Positions 21,956-31,574 of a stretch of DNA of 64,000 bases are shown in pieces. The position numbers were made by a program, and so were the translations under genes. This DNA is from Melastoma dodecandrum (taxonomy: Eukaryota; Streptophyta; Magnoliopsida; Myrtales; Melastomataceae): positions 5,332,001 through 5,396,000 of the forward strand of contig JARUPY010000606.1 of the NCBI GenBank assembly GCA_029817715.1. The letters run 5' to 3'. Every line of letters begins with the position of its first letter. The first letter of the stretch is position 1. A model generated the notes under the pieces. That model saw only the letters and a program-made list of their open reading frames with translations. It had not been told where the DNA came from and made no database searches.

Positions 21956-22386
21956 GGTAGTTGACCTATAAACCGGGTCAGGGCATCTAATTCTTAAGGT
22001 TGACGAACAAACTTCAGAGTTTTGGCTGTGTATGGTCGTGTCCTTATCTTGAAGAATTCCTCTGCTATTTATAGAGGACTTGTACGTGATTAACACGTAA
22101 CAGATAGATCGTTTTGCAGATCGTGTTATAGATCGTGATCCCTAATATCATGGGAGTGTCTTAACAACCCCCTTGATATATGGGATCACGTTCCTGGATA
22201 TTTAAGATCAGTTACGATCCTTCACAAACGTGTTTGAAAATAAATTTATTTCAACCTTGTCGACTTGACTGATCTGTACGGACTACGATCGACTTGGTCG
22301 ACTTATCCAAAATTCCGTCGACTTGGCCCTACTAGTAGGCCTAGCTACTGTCGAGTCATCTTGGTTGACTTTGATTACCATATTCT

Positions 22387-22490
22387 TCCGTTGTGAGTCG
22401 ACCTAGTCGACCCCGTTCATAAGTCGACCTAGTCGACCTCGTCATGAGTCGACCTAGTCGACTTTGTCATGAGTCGACCTAATGACGACT
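22387..22490. repeat. GTCGAC-rich short tandem repeat in the LTR
   Basis: About four units of roughly 25 bp containing GAGTCGACCTAGTCGACC. Each unit has two GTCGAC palindromes; the last is degenerate. The counterpart is at 34229-34332. The array is near the outer U3 end of the LTR in element orientation, where enhancers of LTR promoters usually lie. Confidence 0.85.
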
Positions 22491-22579
22491 GCATCTTGGG
22501 CCGACTCGGAGTACGACTTGAGGGATTACTGGGTTTCTGTTCTAAGTTCAGGCCCAAAATTATTTGCCATGTCAACATA

Positions 22580-22593
22580 AGCCCCCTTTTTAT
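22580..22593 (-). other. Polypurine tract of the Tat element
   Basis: The minus strand reads AAAAAGGGGGCTTA immediately before the 3' LTR, confirming element orientation. Confidence 0.75.
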
Positions 22594-22628
22594 GCTGGGT
22601 TGGCTGTGTCGACTCAGCAGAAATCATG

Positions 22629-22638
22629 CCTTATATAA
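22629..22638 (+). promoter_or_regulatory. TATA box of the antisense mobile-domain gene
   Basis: TTATATAAAG lies 136 bases upstream of the ATG at 22774 and 52 bases inside the internal region. A start near 22660 would give a 5' UTR of about 110 bases rich in C and T. It faces away from the LTR, on the strand opposite to the element genes. Confidence 0.6.
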
Positions 22639-22773
22639 AGGAGAGTCATCCCTCTTTTCCCGCACTTTTCTTCCTTGCTCAACACTTCTCCATCTTCTTC
22701 AAGAAAACAGAAACCCTCGCTTCCCAGAAAACTCTTCGTCTCCCTCTTCAAAACTCTTTCGATCCTTAAAAAG

Positions 22774-25700
22774 ATGTCAACTTTTAAGTGTTTTGAGTTC
22801 CATAATCTGCGTGCGGGGCCAACCGGACCCGTTCCGGTCGCGGAGGATCAGGGGTCGGGCGTCACTCTTGGGCCCGTCTTGCCGGAGCATCTTTTCCCGG
22901 AGACGGTGCCGCTCAACTATCTCATCACCGAGAAGCCCATCCCGATTTGTCATCCCAACTTCATCGATCCCCTTAACTGGGAAGGTCAAGGATCTTTCTT
23001 GTGTTTCCCTTCTGCATCTAAGTCTGAGATGGTAGACTGGCTCGAGATGTGGGAGGAGCATTTCACAGAGAGGTTTAGGAATCAGAAGATTTTGAGATTC
23101 TTTAGGATGTCCGTGGCAGATAAGAACTGTGACCCTAGGGTTTGTTCGGCCATGCTGCCTTTTTGGAACTCTGCCGTCAACTGCTTCTATTTCCCGGAAG
23201 GTCCTATGTCTGTTACATTGACAGATGTGAAGATTTTGACCAGGTGCAAAGTCAATGGCCTCCCTGTTCGACAATACTCTCAGGCAGGTGATATTAATCC
23301 CAAGGGCGCCCTTCAGTACATGGAGGTGGTGAGCAGGCACCTGAAAATGGCCTCAGCAGGCAAGAGGTCAGATGAGAAGTTGTCGACTGAAGGTTTTGGC
23401 GTCCGGGAAGAGGTCGAGTTTCTCAGCACCTGGTTGAGCAAGTTTGTTTATTGCTTCCCTGGGAAGAAGGTTAGCCACACTTCTTATGCGGTGGCCAATT
23501 TTCTGAGGGAGACCAATGAAGAAATCTCCTGGGGCCCCTTCATCTTGGGTCTTCTTTACCATGATCTGGACAGAGCAACGACTCAAATCAAGCCATTTCC
23601 AAAACATCCAGCGGGAGGGTTGCTCTGGTTAGTTCATCTCTGGTCAGCCATGTGGATGCCAGGATTGACTGGGTTCAAGGGCCCTTCTTCGCCCCTCGAA
23701 TCCTCCTATTATGGGGAGACCATCTTGGATCAGTGCTGCCAGCGGAAGGATCAATGGCTTATGACATCGATCACTGGCCACATGAAGCACATAGTCGACT
23801 TCGGCAGGGTAGATCGACGCAACTGGGCACCCTTTCCAGGCGGCAAGACATTTGCTCAGGAAATTAATCTTCAAGCTGCTCGTGGCTTCTGGAATGGGGT
23901 ATTGACCCGCAGAGATCTGCCAGTTATCTTCGACGGCTACCTGACCTTTGAAGTCTATAACCCTCAGCTGTGTGCAAGGCAGTTTGGGTTTATCCAGGGT
24001 GTAGCAGTTCCACTTGCCGACCCTGCCGGCGGCCTATACGGGGACCGGGCGAAAAGGATTGTTTGCAAGTCGATCGACCCGAGGACCTTCGACTTGCTCA
24101 ATCACAAGGCGCAGCTCTCCCAGATGGAATTCCCGTCTGATACTTCTGCCTGTTTCGCCACACAGTTCTTTACTGTGCTGTGGTCGGCTACTTATGAAGA
24201 GCTGCGGGCCCTGATGCATTTCTTGGAGGTTTCCAAGGAGCCTGATTTTTATGTAGATGACGCGCACATCAAAGCAAGAGGTAAAGACTTAGCTTTACTC
24301 TAAAAGTATTGGTTTCTTAATATTTAATTATAAGCTTTCTCCTTCTCAGGATCAGCGCTTCCTCGGGCCCCTGGAAAACCCAAGGCTAAAGCCCCCCTTG
24401 CTCCTGCTCCTTCCCGACTCAAGTCGACTAGCAAGGGGAAGGCTAAAGTCGCGAGCCCCAGGGAAACAGCCGCAGGTGACCCCTCTAAGGCGGCTCGATC
24501 TAAAAGCGCTCCAAAGCGCAAGGCAGCCGAAGAAGAAGATCTTGAGGAGATGCCTCTATCCCAGAGAAAGAGGCTGGTGAAGGTGGCGACTTCCTCTCGG
24601 AGGTCGCAAAATATTGCAGCGGCGACCCCATCCAGGTCGCCAACTATAGCAGCGGCGACCCCATCCAGGTCGCCAACCGCTTTTGCGGCGACCTCATCTA
24701 CCAGGGCACCGGCTGTGGTGCCATTGTCTTCTGCTGTAGTCGACGCTCCACAACAACCGGTCGCAGAGGTAAGACTCTGCCGACTCCAGTTTTTGTTTTG
24801 AGTTTTTATATCTGACCCATACCATATTGTCTAGTGAGAGGCTTCGGACAAGGATGGCCATCAGCTTATCTCCCACAGCTTGGGCCAAAGTTCAAAGGCT
24901 TCGATCGCCAAGGTAAGTTTAGCTCTCAGCTGGTGTATCCTTACCTTAGTTCATATATGAACTTTTGGTTCTGCGTCGTATTCCGTTTCAGGAACAGCAC
25001 ATCCCTGAGGCCTTGGTTCAAGAAGAACAGGCCGTTCTGGATGTCGCGGTCCTGGTCGACCCACCGACCCGGTCGACTTGTGAGGAAGAAAATCAAGCTA
25101 TTCCTTCTCCTCCAGTCCAAACTCCTACACCAGCGTTGGTATGTGTTCTTGTTTTAAACATAGTAGTATCATTGTGATTTTAACTGAGGTTCTTGTATCC
25201 CTCCTTATAGGCTCGTCCGAAGAGGGTGAAGGTGCCCGCTGACCGACAAAGGATCCCTACTCCCCCTTCTTCTTCGGATGAGAGCTCCGGGGATAAATTG
25301 CCTCCAGAGGTAAGTATTCGATCGCACGAGGTCGTTGCCTTTTAGGGTATTGTTTAACAATATTTTGCCTCTTATTCTTCAGGATCCTGCTGCGACGACT
25401 TCTAGGTCGACCAAAGACCCGTGGGTGAAGCTCCACGAGGATATCGAAGAACTTTGCCAACTTCTGCTCATCGACCCCTTAAGCGTCAACGAATTTAGGA
25501 GGATGCAGAAGTTGTTGAAGAGGATCGAGACATCCCCTCGGGTCACGGACGAAATATTGGGGGCCTGCAAGAGCTTCAGGTCGACGTACTGGACCCGCTG
25601 GAGGGATTACTACGCCGACCTGCTCACCTTGGACTCGACTGACTCGAAGATTCAGTCGATCAATGAAGCTCGAGGGCAGGCCTCTAAAGCCGCACAGGAC

Positions 25701-25883
25701 GCCCGCCAACGTTTGGTTGATGTGCAAGAGAAGCTGACCGAGGCAGAGAGACAGATAGAGTTCTACACGAACCTCAAGAATGACCTGACTCGGCAGCTTG
25801 CGTCGATCAATACTCAAGAAATCGAGGAGCTGGAGGCCAATGCTGAGAAGGATAGAGAAAAGGTCGTCGACCTTTATGCCTAG
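22774..25883 (+). CDS. Plant mobile domain protein encoded antisense within the retrotransposon, six exons
   Basis: Exons are 22774-24280, 24350-24768, 24841-24912, 24992-25138, 25211-25309 and 25383-25883. All introns are GT-AG, 69-82 bp, and the frame is kept, giving 914 aa. Residues about 60-480 match the plant mobile domain (aminotransferase-like, the MAIN/MAIL1 family), with RFFRMSVADKNCDPRVC and FPEGPMSVTLTDVKILTRC near 110-165. Exon 2 adds a K/R-rich nuclear-signal-like stretch (KAARSKSAPKRKAAEEED) and a short repeat around TPSRSP. The last exon is charged and coiled-coil-like (about residues 840-913). The start was placed at the first ATG (MSTFKCFEFHNLRAG). It is convergent with integrase. 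Such antisense ORFs are known in Tat elements. The function is unknown; roles in silencing or in element regulation have been proposed for the domain. Confidence 0.88.
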
Positions 25884-26011
25884 CGAAACAAGGTGAACGC
25901 GAAGCGACGAACTCGTAAATCCCTTGTCCTCGATTTCAAAGAAGTTGGCGGGTTATGGAAATTAGATTTGTAACCAAAGAACAATGCAATTCCATTGTTT
26001 TTGTTTTACTG

Positions 26012-26017
26012 AATAAA
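26012..26017 (+). terminator. Poly(A) signal of the antisense gene
   Basis: AATAAA 128 bases after the stop codon at 25883 and about 90 bases before the integrase stop on the other strand. A T-rich stretch precedes it. Confidence 0.6.
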
Positions 26018-26104
26018 TCAAGTGCCTTGTGTCTCAAATGAATTTCTGCCCACTACGCCCAATTCATTCTTCCAGACAGCGTTACTGAAGCCTAGCGCGA
26101 TCTC

Positions 26105-27145
26105 TTAGGAATTAAGCGCTTCCCAAATTAATGGAGTCCTTTGTCTCAGGATTTTATGGTGAGCTTCCCAGATAGTCGCGCGATAGGGTTTGAGATATTT
26201 ACCATTAACCTTTAATGGGTGTCTGACCCCACTTCTCGTCATAAGCCTATAGCTATTAGATGAGTATGTTTCACATACCTCATGTGGACCTTCCCAATTA
26301 GGGGACCATTTACCCAAAATTTGGTCTTTCGATTTAAGGGGTAGCACCATCTTCCAAACTAAGTCGCCCACTTTAAAGTGCTTGTGGACAACCTTTTTGT
26401 TATAATGCCTAGCAATCCTTTGTTTATGGACCTCGAGTCGGTCTATTACATCAAGTCGCTTCTTCTCTAATTCGTCCAAAGCGAGGTACATTGCCTCGTC
26501 TTGTAAATCAGGGTGAGTCACCCTGAGCGACTTGTATCGAACCTCAATAGGTAGGACGGCGTCTTGCCCATATACTAGTGAAAAAGGGGTTTCCCCTGTG
26601 CTTTCTCTCTTAGTAACTCTTAAAGCCCACAAAGCGTCTTGTAATAGTTGGTGCCATTCTCTTGGATTTGCGCCAACCATTTTCTGAATATTGTTCTTTA
26701 TGAGTTTATTGGTAGCTCCAGCCTGTCCATTCGCCTGAGGATAATAAGGTGTTGAGTTGGTGATCGAGAAACCAAACTCCGTAGCGAATTCTCGCATTTT
26801 CTCATTATTGAAAGCGGTGCCATTGTCCACTACAATATTCTGGGGAATTCCAAATCTATAGATGATAGATGATTTAAGAAAATCGATCACTTCTTTGTGA
26901 TCGATCTTCTTATATACCTGAGCCTCGACCCATTTAGTAAAATAATCGGTGGCGACTAGAATATAGGCGTCACCTTTACTTGAGTGCGGATGGATTTCCC
27001 CGATTATATCTAAAGCCCAAGACCTAAATGGCCAAGGCTTGACGACTGAGACTAAATCGGACGCTTGGGCCCTCGTCACCGGACCATGTTTTTGACACTC
27101 TTGGCATCCCCTAGCCATTTCTATGCAGTTCTTTAGCATTGATGG
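26105..27145 (-). pseudogene. Tat integrase with damaged active site
   Basis: Integrase inserts the cDNA into the genome. The frame is continuous with RT except for a TAG at 27146-27148, between HGFY and PSMLKNCIEMARGCQECQ. At that place related integrases have a Trp inside the HHCC zinc-binding domain. The catalytic core shows WALDIIGEIHP (first Asp) and NIVVDNGTAFNN (second Asp). The expected Glu in the Q-A-E-A-T-N-K motif is Gly here (QAGATNK, near 26727). The C-terminal part shows VGDLVWKMVLP and WEGPHEVCETYSSNSYRL. Even if the stop were read through, strand transfer should be abolished by loss of the third DDE residue. Confidence 0.9.
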
Positions 27146-29674
27146 CTAGTAAAAACCATGTCTTTGGATAGCCCAAGACATTTTGGTGCCAGATTGGTGA
27201 GACCCGCATAAACCCTGGTGAGTCTCCAACATAATTGGGGTCGCTTCGTCTAAGTCGACGCACCTTAGTAGGACTCCTTCTTTGGTCTTTCTGTAAAGTA
27301 CCCCATCTATAAGGGTGTACGACAGAGCCTGAGTCTTGATTCTTTGGCTCGCCTTTTGTGTTGGGTCGGAGAGGAAGTCGGTGATTGGCCTCCTCCAATC
27401 CTTATCGCTTGTCATTATGTCCAATGCGAACAACTCGCTTTGTGGGACTAAATGAGAAGCTATTTCGGGGACACAATCGTTTCTTCCTCTAGCCTTGTAT
27501 CCCGAAGCTTTTTGGGCTAAGTCGTTAGCGATGGTGTTTTCCTCCCGGCCTACAAAGAGGAAAGTAATTGCTTCAAACCGCTCGACTAGCCTTCGAGCGA
27601 CTTGATGATAGGGTGCGAGTTTCTCTTGACATAGAGAGTCGCCATTCATCTGGTTAATAATCAGTTGAGAGTCTCCCATTACTCTGGCTTTCCTGGCTCC
27701 CAAGGCTAATAATTCCTTCAAGAGCGTGATCAACGCTTCGTACTCAGTCGCATTGTTTGTATAAGTCGCCGACAAACGATATGCTAGGCGAACGTCCTTT
27801 CCTAGTGGCGAAAGTATGTGGAGGCCTATGCCTACGCCGGATTTCGCCGAAGATCCATCAAACCAAGCTTGCCAGACATCCTCAAGGGATTCCTCTTGAT
27901 CGATTGATGTAGATGGATCGTGGTCCACTAAGAAGTCGGCTAAGGCCTGCCCTTTCACCGACTGTTGAGGTTTGAAACGCAGATCGTATGCGGATAGGAC
28001 CACGCTCCATTTACTAATTCTTCCGGTCAATAGGGGACTTTCGAAAAAGTATTTTATGACTGGAGACTTGGCAGTAACATGAACCTCTTGGGATCCGATA
28101 TAATGTCTCAGCTTCTTAACAGCATAGAAGACTGATAGGCACAACTTCTCCTTAATTGTATAGCGCTTTTCTGTGGCAGTCAGTTGTCTTGACAAATAGT
28201 AGACCGCTCTCTCAGTTTTGTCCTCCGCCTCTTGGGCTAACATGGCACCGATGACTGATTCAGTCGCTGCCACGTAAAGCAGATAGGGCTTTCCTATCCG
28301 AGGAGGGGCAAGCACAGGCGGCTTCATTAAATACTCCTTTAAGCCTTCAAATGCTTTTTGGTGTTCATCGCTCCACACAAAATTTCCCTTCGCCTTCAGT
28401 AAAGTCGAAAAAACTTCTGTCCGTCCAGCGACGTTACCGATAAATCGCCTTAGATAATTGATCCTTCCTAAGAAAGCCTGTAACTGCTTCTTATTACTCG
28501 GAGGGTTCAATCTTTGAATGGCATTCACTTTATTCTGGTCGACTTCTATGCCGCGTTGATGGACTAGGAACCCTAGGAAATGTCCTGCTCTGACTCCGAA
28601 GGCACATTTGAAAGGGTTTAGTTTGAGCTGATGCTTTCTCATTTGAATGAAAGCATTTCTAAGGTCATTAACATGTGACTTCTCGTCTTGCGACTTGACC
28701 ACTATATCGTCTATGTATACTTCGACTGTTTTGTTAATCGAGGCATCAAATATAGCGTTCATGGCTCGTTGGTAGGTTGCCCCAGCGTTTTTAAGTCCGA
28801 ATGGCATGACTACCCATTCGAAAATGCCTAAGGGATACCTGAACGCATTTTTATGGATATCCTCCTCAGCTAGGAAGATTTGGTTATATCCTGAAAAACC
28901 ATCCATGAAGGACATAATTTGGTGCCCTGCAGTCTTGTCGACTAAGTTGTCTGCGATAGGCATGGGGTACTCATCCTTTGGAGTGGCACGATTCAAGTCT
29001 CTGAAGTCGATGCAAACTCTAATCTTACCATTCTTCTTAATGACAGGAACTATACTGGATATCCATTCGGTGTACCTCGATGTCCTTATATATCCAGCTT
29101 TAAAGAGCTTCTTGACTTCCTCGAATACTGCTTGAGTGACTTCATGAGTCATTCTCCTCGGCGCCTGTTGGACTGGTTTAAATCCCGTTTTGATTGGTAA
29201 CTTGTGTTCCACAAGTCGGCGATCTAGGCCAGGCATCTCAGTGTAATCCCAAGCGAAACAGTCTTTAAACTCTTCTAAAGTAGCTTTGATAGAATTGAAA
29301 AGTTCTTTATTCATTGAAGAACTGATGAAAACAATTCGAGGGCTTGATGCCTCGCCTAAATTGACGCTTACGAGTGAGTCACATGGCATCATCAGTGACT
29401 CACGACTCTGGACACCACCTAAATCGGTGTCAACGTTATTACATGACCTAGCTTCGAGATTGATGTTGCCTATTTGGCATCCTACTTTCCTAGATATCCT
29501 AACATGCTTCTGAAGTCGCTGTAGGATATCAGCGACTGCATGACCTTTCTCCTCACTGTCCATACATCCCTTCGTGTAGGAGTCTATCGGGCTCCAACTC
29601 CGTCGCAGTGCTCTCTTGGCTCTTAGGCGCTTCTCCCTTGTTGCCGCTTGGGCTGTTGTTCGTCTCGCCTCCAT
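27146..29674 (-). CDS. Tat reverse transcriptase, RNase H and second (archaeal-type) RNase H
   Basis: An open frame of 842 codons. Residues about 130-420 are the RT, with RVCIDFRDLNRATPKDEYPM, FMDGFSGYNQIFLAEED, VVMPFGLKNAGATYQRAM and the active-site box VYIDDIVVKS. Next comes the ordinary RNase H-like region (LLYVAATESVIGAMLAQEAE, DFLVDHDP), which looks catalytically weakened. Then a second RNase H reads AWFDGSSAKSGVGIGLHILS, NNATEYEALITLL and VMGDSQLIINQM, with the acidic residues expected for activity. Two RNase H domains define the Tat lineage. The first 30-40 codons overlap the protease frame. The real entry is probably a frame change or a splice from the upstream ORF. It ends at the TAG in front of integrase. 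Confidence 0.92.
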   Translation of the reverse strand: MEARRTTAQAATREKRLRAKRALRRSWSPIDSYTKGCMDSEEKGHAVADILQRLQKHVRISRKVGCQIGNINLEARSCNNVDTDLGGVQSRESLMMPCDSLVSVNLGEASSPRIVFISSSMNKELFNSIKATLEEFKDCFAWDYTEMPGLDRRLVEHKLPIKTGFKPVQQAPRRMTHEVTQAVFEEVKKLFKAGYIRTSRYTEWISSIVPVIKKNGKIRVCIDFRDLNRATPKDEYPMPIADNLVDKTAGHQIMSFMDGFSGYNQIFLAEEDIHKNAFRYPLGIFEWVVMPFGLKNAGATYQRAMNAIFDASINKTVEVYIDDIVVKSQDEKSHVNDLRNAFIQMRKHQLKLNPFKCAFGVRAGHFLGFLVHQRGIEVDQNKVNAIQRLNPPSNKKQLQAFLGRINYLRRFIGNVAGRTEVFSTLLKAKGNFVWSDEHQKAFEGLKEYLMKPPVLAPPRIGKPYLLYVAATESVIGAMLAQEAEDKTERAVYYLSRQLTATEKRYTIKEKLCLSVFYAVKKLRHYIGSQEVHVTAKSPVIKYFFESPLLTGRISKWSVVLSAYDLRFKPQQSVKGQALADFLVDHDPSTSIDQEESLEDVWQAWFDGSSAKSGVGIGLHILSPLGKDVRLAYRLSATYTNNATEYEALITLLKELLALGARKARVMGDSQLIINQMNGDSLCQEKLAPYHQVARRLVERFEAITFLFVGREENTIANDLAQKASGYKARGRNDCVPEIASHLVPQSELFALDIMTSDKDWRRPITDFLSDPTQKASQRIKTQALSYTLIDGVLYRKTKEGVLLRCVDLDEATPIMLETHQGLCGSHQSGTKMSWAIQRHGFY

Positions 29675-31574
29675 CCTTGGTCGTGACTACCTCCTGCAGA
29701 ACCTCATCTATATCCTTGTCTGTGAAGTCGGGCCCCCATCCTGTTGGCACAATGGGTCCTTCGTCAGGCTTGGGGTGAGAGGTGCCATAGCTTACGATGA
29801 AGTCGAACTTCCCAGAAGGTTCACCTAGGGGTCCGACTGTGGGGTCTCCCAGCTTGTAGCGCTGATCCAGAGTAAGGTCCTTGATTGTCTTACACGTCTC
29901 TGTATGCAAAATACCCTTGTCACAACAGGAGTATTCATCAGCCTTAACGATTTCTATTTCGGAGTCAAGCCATAAGATTAACTCCCTATGCAAAGTAGAT
30001 GGAATCGCGGCGGCCTTATGAAGCCAATCGCGTCCTAAAAGCGCATTAAATGAAGGGGCTATATCGATTACAAAGAAAGCAGTTTCCTGCTCGTGTCTCC
30101 AGACGCCTAGGCGCACGGAGCATATGCCTAGGCACTCGGATTTTCTCCCATTAAAGCCACTTACAGCTACGTCGGTTCGCACCAACTCGCTAGGCTTGTA
30201 CCCAAGTAATCTAAACTTGGCAAGGGGGAGAACATTGACAGTGGCGCCATTGTCTATTAAGACTCGGCCCACTAAGACACCATCAAAGGTGGCTGAGATG
30301 TACAGCGAATGCATATGCTGTTTCATGCGATCTGATGGTTTCCTCAACCAGTGCAGAGGGAAGCCAGAAGGAAATGTAATGACTTTAGAGTCGAGAGTTT
30401 TACCTTCCGGTGCCTCCGACTTGTTGTTGCAGGCGAACTCCGCAGGGAGGGTAAGAGCGTTACAGCTCACGAGGGGCCCTTGCTCTGCGTTGAAGTCGCA
30501 GGGCTTATCTCCTCGTAGAGGAGTGTAGTCGAAGCTCGAGCCTGGGTCTTCCGAGTAGTCAGTAGACTCGACCCGCTCGGGCTCTGCGACTTGTTTCCCT
30601 GTGGCGTGGTTCCCGCCAAAGGGTGGCATCACAGGGGTCATTCTTGGCTTCTTCTGGGCGTGGCTTAGACGCCTTTCTTTTCTCTTTTGAGCCCTCACGG
30701 AAAGCGTAACCTTCCTTTCCGCCTTCTGCCATTGAGACGAAGGGTTAAGCGCTTTGACAAACCTTGGTTTCTTAGAACCAAAAGGAAGTCGACTTACCTC
30801 CACAAACCTTCCGTCGGCTGGGTCATATCCTACCTGCACAGGGTTATCTACTGGCCTATTCGAAGAGGGCTTGTTAGGGTTCGAATTACCTGAGCCCTCA
30901 GGACGGACTGCCTTCACCAGCATCTCCCCTTTTGCGGATAAGTTGACGAGCCGCAAGAAGTAGTTAACGCAGCATGCTGTGCAGAGCTGGGTGATGAGTA
31001 TGCGGTTGTGAGCGATCAGTTTGCACTTTTGGCACAGCAGCTTTTCGTCCAGGAATTGGGCAATGGGTGGCCCCCTCCGCATTTCCTGAGGATCAACTGT
31101 CTTCGAAGCGTAGCGGGGCCTGCGATTCACGGCCTGCTGAGGTTGGTCTGCTTCCTTATGCTCATCTACCGGTCTAATCTCCTTGACAGGGGTAGCTCTA
31201 GTGTATCCCTGTTTGATGACCCTTTGGCCAGACGAGTCTATGAACTCCAGTCGTCGTGCTAGGTACTTCTTGAACGTGTGGCACTGATCCGTAGTATGAG
31301 TGTCGTTCAAGTGCCAGTGGCATAGCCACTTCTCCCTTCCTTTGGGCAGAATGAAGACCCCACGCTCAGCCAGTCGCTTCATCAGGGCATTAGCCACCAA
31401 AGTCTCGCCGGTTGCTTGTAAGTCCTGCGAGGGTGCAGCAGAGTCGTTAATAACTTCTAAGAGATTAACCTCAGCATCAAATATGTCAAACGTATGAATG
31501 GCGACTTCATCCCCGAATGGACTATCATCCACCACGGCGACTTCGTCGACCTCGGGAAAACGGAGCTCCTTAGA
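29553..31574 (-). CDS. Tat protease region
   Basis: The frame is open from just after the gag stop codon and in the same frame as gag. The N-terminal 100 residues include a zinc-knuckle-like KWLCHWHLNDTHTTDQCHTF, a usual Tat feature upstream of protease. The retropepsin core shows GVLVGRVLIDNGATVNVLPL with the catalytic Asp, then FNALLGRDWLHKAAAIPSTL near its end. A long acidic C-terminal tail (about residues 545-660) leads to the stop at 29553. RT lies in another frame and overlaps by about 120 bases, so a plus-one shift or splicing would be needed to make pol. Confidence 0.85.
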   Translation of the reverse strand, partial: SKELRFPEVDEVAVVDDSPFGDEVAIHTFDIFDAEVNLLEVINDSAAPSQDLQATGETLVANALMKRLAERGVFILPKGREKWLCHWHLNDTHTTDQCHTFKKYLARRLEFIDSSGQRVIKQGYTRATPVKEIRPVDEHKEADQPQQAVNRRPRYASKTVDPQEMRRGPPIAQFLDEKLLCQKCKLIAHNRILITQLCTACCVNYFLRLVNLSAKGEMLVKAVRPEGSGNSNPNKPSSNRPVDNPVQVGYDPADGRFVEVSRLPFGSKKPRFVKALNPSSQWQKAERKVTLSVRAQKRKERRLSHAQKKPRMTPVMPPFGGNHATGKQVAEPERVESTDYSEDPGSSFDYTPLRGDKPCDFNAEQGPLVSCNALTLPAEFACNNKSEAPEGKTLDSKVITFPSGFPLHWLRKPSDRMKQHMHSLYISATFDGVLVGRVLIDNGATVNVLPLAKFRLLGYKPSELVRTDVAVSGFNGRKSECLGICSVRLGVWRHEQETAFFVIDIAPSFNALLGRDWLHKAAAIPSTLHRELILWLDSEIEIVKADEYSCCDKGILHTETCKTIKDLTLDQRYKLGDPTVGPLGEPSGKFDFIVSYGTSHPKPDEGPIVPTGWGPDFTDKDIDEVLQEVVTTKDGGETNNSPSGNKGEAPKSQESTATELEPDRLLHEGMYGQ

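Larger units (their letters stand above)
21542..22577 (-). repeat. 3' LTR of the Tat element
   Basis: In plus orientation it begins TGTTCGCGCACGG and ends CCATGTCAACA. It is the same length as its partner at 33384-34419 with about eight mismatches, for example near 21618, 22000, 22150, 22229 and 22510. It has a minus-strand TATA box at 22065-22074. Confidence 0.95.

Noticed and set aside
21729..21971. 80-codon open frame in the LTR (repeated at 33571-33813)
   Set aside because: It is the translation of the LTR tandem repeat and lies on the strand opposite to element transcription.
22469..23035. A 188-codon open frame overlapping the antisense gene
   Set aside because: Shadow of the mobile-domain gene in another frame; no recognisable domain and the overlapping frame has strong family support.
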